A program made the translations under genes and the position numbers. From Auricularia sp. M13 (Eukaryota > Basidiomycota > Agaricomycetes > Auriculariales > Auriculariaceae), in assembly GCA_037042915.1 (NCBI GenBank), contig CM073198.1, positions 3,782,001-3,846,000 on the forward strand: a stretch of DNA of 64,000 bases, written 5' to 3'. The notes under the pieces were generated by a model, which was not told where the DNA came from, searched no databases, and was given only the letters and a program-made list of their open reading frames with translations. Positions 57,515-64,000 of this stretch are shown here, one piece after another (position 1 is the stretch's first letter; the number at the start of each line of letters is the position of its first letter).

Positions 57515-58267
57515 GTGCCCTCCGGAAGCGTGCACCTCATCTCGGCGACAGGCATTAATTCTACCAGGCTGCATGACCTCTTTTTTGTCTCGCGCAGGCG
57601 CAGACGCTAGGAGCCGCCAGATTGTATCGGCGATCTCCCTCCAGCGCTGCTGTGCCCACGCGCCAAGCTCGGTTAGTTTGTCGCTGTACAAGACAGCAAC
57701 AAACGCGACCAGCAATAAGGCAGAGGCAAGTGCTGCTCTATGGTAGACAATGCATGTCACAAATACGAGAAGCCCGCCACCGCAGGCGCAACAAACGGCT
57801 GGGACTCGGAGCAAAGTCTATGATGAGACGTTGTCAGCAACCGTGGAGATGGAGATATAAAAACAATTGTCTGTACTATGTATCTGCGATGCGCAGGCAG
57901 CTCATGATGCCTCCTCATCCAGAGGGTAAGGCAGAATGCGCTGACAGAGGCCACGATAGCGACGACTTGAACACTGGTGACCAGCACCCTGATGGCAGTG
58001 GCAATGGCGGTCGACCTCCCATCTGCGCTCGCCATCATCTCATTCCCGAACCTGAGATCCTGTGTCAGTTTCTCTCAGGAAGCACGGGCCTACGTTTTTA
58101 CGAGAGAATTCCTATGGCCTGGACGTAGAGGTGTTTCAGCCTAGAAGGTCATGCTACTTCCCGAACACTACCATTGCGGCAAAATATCTCAGCTGCTCAA
58201 TCTCAGCTGCCCTCTCTGGATTATGGGCGTGCAGAGGATCGATAGGCATTGCGCCAAGAGCAGCCAT
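57515..58267 (-). pseudogene. Multipass membrane protein, family copy 3, 3' end hit by the LTR element
   Basis: Exons 58267-58158, 58051-57877 and from 57817 into the insertion. It reads MAALGAMPIDPLHAHNPERA, QLRYFAAM, FGNEMMASADGRSTAIATAI, VLVTSVQVVAIVASVSAF, then LLRVPAVCCACGGGLLVFVT and ALASALLLVAFVAVLYSDKL. Membrane spans sit where copies 1 and 2 have them, with clear but distant similarity. The LTR insertion lies after HASGGH; without it the frame would close six codons later. With it, the frame is extended by about 90 residues read from the LTR antisense strand and stops at 57248. Since only the extreme C-terminus is changed, a product may still be made. The first exon may extend upstream of 58267. 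Confidence 0.6.
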
Positions 58268-59248
58268 GAAAGCCAGCGTTGTGAAGTAGATGGCGGGATG
58301 CGGGGGTTAGCAGGAAGTTGGGTACCACTATAAGGCTGCTTTCCGTCACGGTCATCTCAGCCACGCTTCAATAGCAAATGGGTGAGCATTTTCCGTCGGA
58401 TTTAGAAGAGCCCCGGGATTTGTAAAGTGAGGTGAGGGCCTGCTATTGCCGGTATCGTACAGCCCGATAGCTCAAGTCCTTCATGTTTGGCGTAAATGGC
58501 CAGCCTGTATCGCAAAGACATTTACCAACTCAACCGAGATGGCATTGGCCCTCCAGTGTCTCATCCTCGTGTTTGCTAACAATGCAATCAAGTCAGCCAA
58601 GTGTTGCTTACTCTCATCCTCGGGAATTTTACCGCAGATCCAGCGCTTCTACCTGTCTGAAATTTATTGTACTATTGAGATCTGCGCAGGGCTGGTTGGT
58701 CTGAAATTTCCACGGGAAATAAGAGGCGTTGACAGCTGTCAGGACGGAGACTTGCCGATACATCCGGTACATTCGCCAGCAGCCACAAGGCTCCTCACTG
58801 CCATCTCCAACGGTCGCAGCTTTGAAGGCCGCGGGGCAACGAAGACGAAGCATCCGCATTTGACCGGACTTAGCGGCCGACGAAGCGTTGGTTGCTGCCA
58901 AATGGAGTTGTCCTCGCCGTTAAGGCTCTGAGCCGGCGCCGTCGCTTGAGACGCCGAAAGACCACACAGAGCAGGGCGCAGATAAACAAGAGAAAGCCGC
59001 ATAATGGGCCGAATATCGCGCCAAAGATCTTCTTGGACGAGACAGCCCCTTACACGGCAGGAGCGCGGTTGCGAATACTCGCCTGTTGACATCCATGCAG
59101 TCCGAACTCTTGAAAAACCCATTCAATAATGTTCCCCGCAAACAGTCCCTGCATTGCCATGTCACAACATGCACCTCGATCTGCGCGATTCTGCCTTTTA
59201 TGTCGTTTGTCTGCGAGACGTCATTCGCCAGCACTTGACGTCAACGTC
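58268..59248. other. Region with weak coding signs
   Basis: Nearly 1 kb with overlapping frames. On the minus strand around 59035-58920 one frame holds a single membrane span (IFGAIFGPLCGFLLFICALL followed by basic RRLKRRRR), which may be a remnant of a membrane-protein gene. I could not build a gene from it. Confidence 0.3.
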
Positions 59249-59256
59249 GTTCACAG

Positions 59257-59744
59257 CAGTGTTGCATATCAAGGCCTTAAACTCGACCTCTCGCACCGCT
59301 AAGCCTTAGCCATGATTAAGGCCTTAATATTAAGGGCTTTGTAAGGCTTAACTATAGACTCCATGCTTGGAAATAACATGATTCATATGCTACCGATGTT
59401 GCAGTTGTATTAGTGTCAGGTACAATGATTCGGCAATGTGGCATATTCTCACCCACTGTAGTCATCTCCAGACTGCTCGAGGTCACCGTCGTCTGGAATC
59501 GGTCCATAGGTCTGTAGTCAAGTAGACCATGGCTGCTCAAAGACAGCAGAACGTGCACTAAGTACAAGAGCTGTAACTTGGCGAGCTTGAAGTCAAAGCG
59601 TAAAACTTGCATCCAGATCTGACTGCATCCGGTCTTAAGGCCATTTAAGGCTTTCTTGCCATCCGGAGAAAATGGTAAGCCTTTCATGTAAGACTTGCTA
59701 AGGCCAAGGCCTTGCTAAGGGAAAGGCCTTTCCATGCAACACTG
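59257..59744. mobile_element. hAT-type MITE, 488 bp
   Basis: Starts CAGTGTTGCAT and ends ATGCAACACTG, with perfect 8-bp target duplications GTTCACAG at 59249-59256 and 59745-59752. CAGTG termini with an 8-bp duplication are diagnostic of hAT elements. Subterminal AAGGCCTT / TTAAGGCC words are repeated in both arms. No transposase frame. Confidence 0.92.
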
Positions 59745-59752
59745 GTTCACAG

Positions 59753-60280
59753 CGGACCAGATCGGAACGAGCACGAGGGAACAGCGGGCCAAGTCCGAGA
59801 CGCGTGCAACGCGTTCCCACATTAACTGGAGATCTGTTCTGTTGTGCGCGCTCTATTCCTGTGCGGCGGGAGAAGCGGGGAAGGCGCTGGGCTAGATGCG
59901 GTCCAGGTGCGGGTGCAGAGCTCGGCAGGGGTCCGGGCTCGAGGAGCGGAGGAGCAAAGCGTGGCAGAAACCGTCTGGCTCCGCCGGTCTCGGGGTGTGA
60001 GAAACGATCAGACTGAGACTGATGGAGGATGGGATGAAGATGATGAAGGGATGAGCGGGAAGAGCCGTCGTGTATCTTGACCTCAGTCCTTCGTCATCGG
60101 AGCGACCGACATGCGTGAGCTAATAGCGCCCGCGCGGCGACGATTGGCCCCTCGGCAGGACAGTAAGTGTCTGACGTCTTGTCCGCTTTTTTGCCTCCGT
60201 CCCGGCCCTCGCTCCCCTCGTCTTATCCCGTCCGCGCCGCTTTTTTCTTCCCCTTCGTTCCACACTCACCACCGCGGACG
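59753..60280. other. Intergenic region
   Basis: No gene supported; presumably the promoter and leader of the next gene. A pyrimidine-rich stretch occurs at 60180-60270, just upstream of its ATG. Confidence 0.4.
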
Positions 60281-61743
60281 ATGTCGAGCTCAGAGTCGCC
60301 CTCCAGCCCGAGCTCGCCGTCGTCCACGCCGACGTCAAGAAGTACGGCCTCCTCTTCGTCGTCGTCCTCCTCGTCCTCCACACCCCGCACGACCCCTTCT
60401 GACACGACCCGTTCTTCCCCTCCAGCGACGACCCCGCCGGGCAGCAGCACGCCCCCGACGACGACCCCGCCAGACGAGCCGTCGTCCACGGACCAGCCGC
60501 CGACGACGACTCCACCCGATGACGATACTACCACTCCACCGCCCAATGGTAATACTACCCCCACCACCACCCCGCCGCCAACGACGACGACAGAGTTCAC
60601 CCAGACAACGACGCTGCCCAATGGCCAGGTCACACAGATCATCACGACCGTCGTCATCCTGCCCGGCGGCCAGTCGACCGTGACCTCCATCGTCACAGAT
60701 GGCGGCGACCCCAATCAATCGTCAGTATATTTTGTTTTTATCCTTCACAACGTGGAACCTGAACGCTCAGCGGCAGTGGCGGCGGCGGCGGTGGCGGCGG
60801 CTCCGACCACACAGGCACCATCGTCGGCGCGACGGTGGGCGGCGTGATCGCCGTGGCCGTCGTGCTGCTGCTCTGGTTCGTCGTCGCGCGCAAGCGGCGC
60901 GACCGCGCGCACAAGGCGTTCGACGGCGACATCTTCAACCCGGACCACACGCTGCGCGGGCCCAACTTCGACCTGGGCGGCCCGCCGGCGCCCGAGACGA
61001 TCCCCGTGCCGTACACGTTCGACGACGACCCGCACGTCATGCGCGAGGCCGGCCCCCCCGGCGTGTACCCGCAGCAGGCGTACTACGCGCCCTCGGACGT
61101 CTCGAACACCACGCCCGGCATGGCCGGCCTCGGCGCGGCGGGCCTCGTGGGCGCGTACGCGGCGCAGCCCCACTACAACCAGACCGGCTACCCGACGTCC
61201 GACACCGCGTCGTCCTCCGCCGGCGACCGCTCGTCGCAGCCGCTGATGGTCGGCGCGGGCCGCACGTCGCCCGCGAGCGCGGTGCCGCTGACCGGCCGCG
61301 CGGCCAAGGAGCGCGAGGCATTCGCGCGCTCGAACGCCCAGCGCGCGAGCCTGCCGCCCGGCGCCGGGCCGGCGTATCTCGGCCACCCCGCGAGCACCAG
61401 CGGCCCGCCGAGCGCGCCGAGCCAGTACTCCAGCGACGGCTCGCACTCGCACTCGCACTCGGGCTCGCCGCACCCGTACAGCCCGACGCGCCAGAGCTTC
61501 GCGGTCGCCAACCCCGACGGGCCCCTACCGAATCCGTACGATCAGCCGGTGCTCGTGCACCAGGACGCCGGGCGCGTGCCGCAGACGCCGGCCGCGCCGG
61601 AGCCCGAGCCCGAGGAGGAGCGCGAGATCCCGCCGACGTACGACTCCATACCGCTCGACGAGGACGCGCGGCGGCGGTTCAGCGGCCCTGCGGCCGTGCC
61701 GCTGCCCTCCAGCCAGCACGGGCACTCCGAGTCGACGTCGTAG
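60281..61743 (+). CDS. Mucin-like single-pass membrane protein
   Basis: Exons 60281-60720 and 60771-61743 (50-nt intron) give 470 residues. The first ~145 residues are Ser/Thr/Pro-rich (long S runs, then TTPP repeats), suited to heavy O-glycosylation, and include TQTTTLPNGQVTQIITTVVI. After a Gly-rich linker comes one membrane span, TIVGATVGGVIAVAVVLLLW, with a stop-transfer cluster RKRRDR. The cytosolic part (~290 residues) is Pro/Ser/Tyr-rich with DFLGG-like and PTYDSIP motifs. The layout matches fungal wall-stress sensor-type proteins (Wsc/Mid2-like architecture) without a WSC domain. No classic signal peptide is seen at this start, so a further upstream exon is possible. Confidence 0.75.
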
Positions 61744-61867
61744 CGCGTGCGGACCGACACTCTGAACAGTTTTCTCTCTCCATATCATCGTGTGTACCCG
61801 TTGCTCGCTACTTTGCTTATCGTCAGAGGGTCGTTAATTCGTTGCGCGCGCTCTAGGGGTGCCTTCG

Positions 61868-61894
61868 GTCTGGTCTGGTCTGGTCTGGTTTGGT
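61868..61894. repeat. (TCTGG)n microsatellite in the 3' region
   Basis: Four to five copies of TCTGG within GGTCTGGTCTGG, downstream of the mucin-like gene. Confidence 0.8.
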
Positions 61895-62388
61895 CGGATT
61901 TCACATTTTTCTCGCCCGTCTTCTCGCACATCCTCCACCCTCACACCCACCGTCTGCAAAATCGCATGGACGATCCTACTCTCACCCCCACCCCACCGAT
62001 CGCATTCATTCATTCCTCCCTTGCAGTATTTCTTCTCTTCTCTACAGTATGATTTAACTCGCCCCGGCGACTCCTATCGTAATTGGCCACGACCTGTTTA
62101 TGAACCTGATGCGATTGATTGTGCGTGCGCTGTTGTACGATACGTAACCTTGCTCTGAGTGTAGAGGAATGCCACTGTGTTTTCGGTGAGGTTGGTTCAA
62201 GCTCGAGGTCTTGGACGGGGATCATTCTGTCGTAGGTACGTTCACGACTTCTTGCGTTGCATCAGGGTCCACAGTACTGACGGTCGAATAGGTTCACTAT
62301 ACATAACGTCCACTGAAGCAGTCCTCAGACCGGCTTTATTTATTCTGTGTCAGTGGCAACTGGACGGACGATCCACAGGGGCTTCCTG

Positions 62389-62472
62389 CTGACGCGCCTT
62401 CTCCCGGCTGTCTCAGCGGCCCGCGTCCTTCTGACACGCCTTCTCCCGGCTGTCTCAGCGGCCCTCTTTCCC
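62389..62472. repeat. 42-bp tandem repeat, two copies
   Basis: Units start CTGACGCGCCTTCTCCCGGC and CTGACACGCCTTCTCCCGGC at 62389 and 62431; the match weakens in the last bases. Confidence 0.8.
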
Positions 62473-62524
62473 TCTCCCTGCCGCCTTTCCTCTTTTCGCC
62501 CTCGTCAATTAATTGGGTGGAACG

Positions 62525-62608
62525 AACGCACCGCGGGAGACTCGCCGTGCGGAACTCTTCAAAAAGTATAGGTTCAACTACGCGTGCGTGAAACGTGGTC
62601 CGATGTGA
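62525..62608 (+). pseudogene. C-terminal fragment of a SET-family gene
   Basis: 28 codons reading NAPRETRRAELFKKYRFNYA and then CVKRGPM before a stop. Paralogue 3 ends DAPRETRRAELFKKYRFNCD then CSKCSSV, so the match is 17 of the first 20 residues. Two of the three post-SET zinc Cys are lost (Tyr and Arg). The rest of the SET gene is absent. It lies ~15 kb from the cluster. Confidence 0.8.
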
Positions 62609-62831
62609 AGCCACGCATTCTCACAAGTAGTACCAGAAACTGTAGTGTCAGTAGAATGCAGATGAGTCGTGACAGACTGCATCGCCCACATGAGCCACAT
62701 AATCGCGCACACAAAAGTAAAGCTGCATTCATTTCTCATTCAAAGCACCAGTACCAGTTCACTGCTATAGTATACACATACAAGATACACGTTACACTTT
62801 TGGTGTCACGATCGCCGCGCCCGTCTCACCC

Positions 62832-64000
62832 TCAGGCGTTCCCAGCCTCAACCTCGGGCGCCATGATAAGGTCGTCGAGCTCGCCCTCCTTCTCCTCGTC
62901 AAACGTGTCTTCCAACTTGCTATTCGCCTTGTTCTTCGCGGAGCGCGAGCGCGTCTCGGCCACAGAGTCGCCGTCATGCTCGGCCTTACTGTGCGACTGC
63001 GCGCTGCTCGACTTGGGCTTGCTATTGCTGCCCGAGGTCTTGCCAGTGCTCGCGGCGACCCGGCGCTTCTTCGGCTTGAACGAATCCTACATTGCATATT
63101 ACGCGATGTTTAGCAAGCGCGCCCACGAACATCCTCGGAGCAGCGAAAAAGGCCGACTCACCTCGTACACCTTGAAAAAGTCCGTAATCTCCTGCCCGCG
63201 GTGCCCGAATATCTTCTGGAACGCGATGTTGGACGTGTAGTTCGTCTTGCCCTCGCGCACGAGCGAGTAGTACTCGAGGAGGTATTCCTTCTCGGCTATT
63301 CATCGCGATCGTTAGCCACGCTGATTACCCTCAACCAACACGGCGAGCCGATGCTCACCCTCGTCCACCTCGTCGCCCTGGTCCGACGACAGGATCTTCT
63401 TCGCCTGCTCCTCGGTGATCGGCTGGAACTCCATCTTCGTGCCCAGCGCCTGCGACGCGGCCTCCGCGATCTCCTCGCCCGCGAACATGCCGGCGCCTAT
63501 GTATGCGGAAGGTGATGTTAGAGGCTTCCTTCGTGGGCTGCGGCACGTGGAATCGAAACGACGCGCACCTGTCGCGACGATCATCTGCCCGCGCACGTTG
63601 TCGTCCAGCCCGTGCTCGCCATACGACGTCAGGACGTGCGCGCAAAGCTGCGCAACGTCTCCAAGCGCAATCTGCATACCACCGCGATTCAAGTCAGCAA
63701 ACCACATCAGCCTGTGAGATAAACTGAACGTTTGCATACCGGAGCGAATTTATGGTTCTTGCCGATGGGGATGGGCAGCTTGCCCTCGCCCTGCGCCTGC
63801 TTGGAGTACAGCAGGAGGTTCTCCGCGTAGAAGCCGGCGCGGATGATGCACGGCGAGTGGCCCGTCATCTCGGTCTCCGGGAGGCCCTTGGGCTGCATGG
63901 CGAGCACCTCGAGGTCGATGAACTCGCGCAGGCGCGGCTGCCTGTCGCGCTCGGCGTAGTCGCAGCCCGCGGAGGAGAGGAAGACGAGGTTCTGCACCGA
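62832..64000 (-). CDS. NmrA-like NAD(P)-binding protein, 5' part outside the window
   Basis: Exons 64000-63740 (partial), 63671-63569, 63496-63359, 63295-63162 and 63086-62832; phases agree. The visible part begins VLFLSSAGCDYAERDRQP-like strand and loop (sequence LVFLSSAGCDYAE), then HSPCIIRAGFYAENLLLYSK, ALGDVAQLCAHVL, MIVATGAGMFAGEEIAEA and NIAFQKIFGHRGQEITDFF. These are typical of NmrA/HSCARG-type proteins, which bind NADP and often act as redox-linked regulators rather than enzymes. The last exon adds a charged nuclear-type tail (FKPKKRRVAASTGKTSG) ending in an acidic stretch, not usual for the family core. The cofactor-binding N-terminus is beyond the right edge. Confidence 0.85.

Noticed and set aside
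60223-61473. Long minus-strand frames opposite the mucin-like gene
   Set aside because: Val/Gly- and Arg-rich shadows of the Thr/Pro- and GC-rich coding strand.
1-64000. CRISPR arrays, rRNA genes and bacterial operon signals
   Set aside because: None seen; tandem repeats found are two-copy duplications or microsatellites, and the gene structure is fungal.

Overview
This window looks like nuclear DNA of a filamentous basidiomycete, most likely an Agaricomycete. Genes are densely split by short GT-AG introns (about 48-70 nt, often with a CTRAY branch site), coding exons are GC-rich, and the recognisable proteins are eukaryotic/fungal: an AVL9 homologue, a TatD/Scn1 homologue, a queuosine salvage protein, a family X DNA polymerase, SET-domain proteins and a CE1-type secreted esterase. 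Exon coordinates below were worked out by hand from reading frame, splice signals and family motifs; no alignment was run.

Layout. 1-2.3 kb: only weak coding fragments. 2.3-14.8 kb: an unknown host gene on the plus strand, split by a ~10.8 kb LINE-type insertion on the minus strand. The insertion has a 33-T tract at its 3' end and a 14-bp direct repeat at both edges; it carries, in order, a spliced zinc-binding gene, a spliced gag-like ORF1 with a CCHC knuckle, and a frameshifted ORF2 (endonuclease, reverse transcriptase, degenerate RNase H, zinc-binding tail). 15.3-22.9 kb: a tiny Cys-rich protein gene with five introns, an Scn1/TatD hydrolase, a multipass membrane protein (copy 1), and an AVL9 homologue. 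23.4-27.9 kb: a repeat-rich interval with a truncated membrane-protein copy 2, a ~2.1 kb inverted-repeat element holding a tRNA-like SINE head and a 78-bp tandem repeat, a MITE with a target duplication, and an AT-rich patch. 27.9-40.6 kb: a gene-dense host segment (queuosine salvage, SET protein, family X polymerase with a lost catalytic motif, acetylxylan-type esterase, SDR, secreted Vps62-like protein, NAD(P)-binding protein). 41.3-47.3 kb: a tandem cluster of SET paralogues, three intact and one broken. 47.8-51.2 kb: a SAM-dependent methyltransferase. 52.3-59.8 kb: mobile elements again, including a young LTR retrotransposon (two differences between its LTRs, 5-bp target duplication) with a chromodomain ORF and, on the opposite strand, a spliced zinc-binding gene; it sits in the 3' end of membrane-protein copy 3. 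60.2-64 kb: a mucin-like single-pass membrane protein, a SET-gene tail fragment, and an NmrA-like gene running off the right edge.

The host genes do not form an obvious single pathway. The coherent stories are genomic: two lineage-expanded families (SET proteins; a small multipass membrane protein) next to active or recently active mobile elements. The most unusual elements are the LINE whose sense-strand ORFs appear to keep spliceosomal introns, and the short LTR element pairing a chromodomain gene with an antisense intron-bearing zinc-binding gene.
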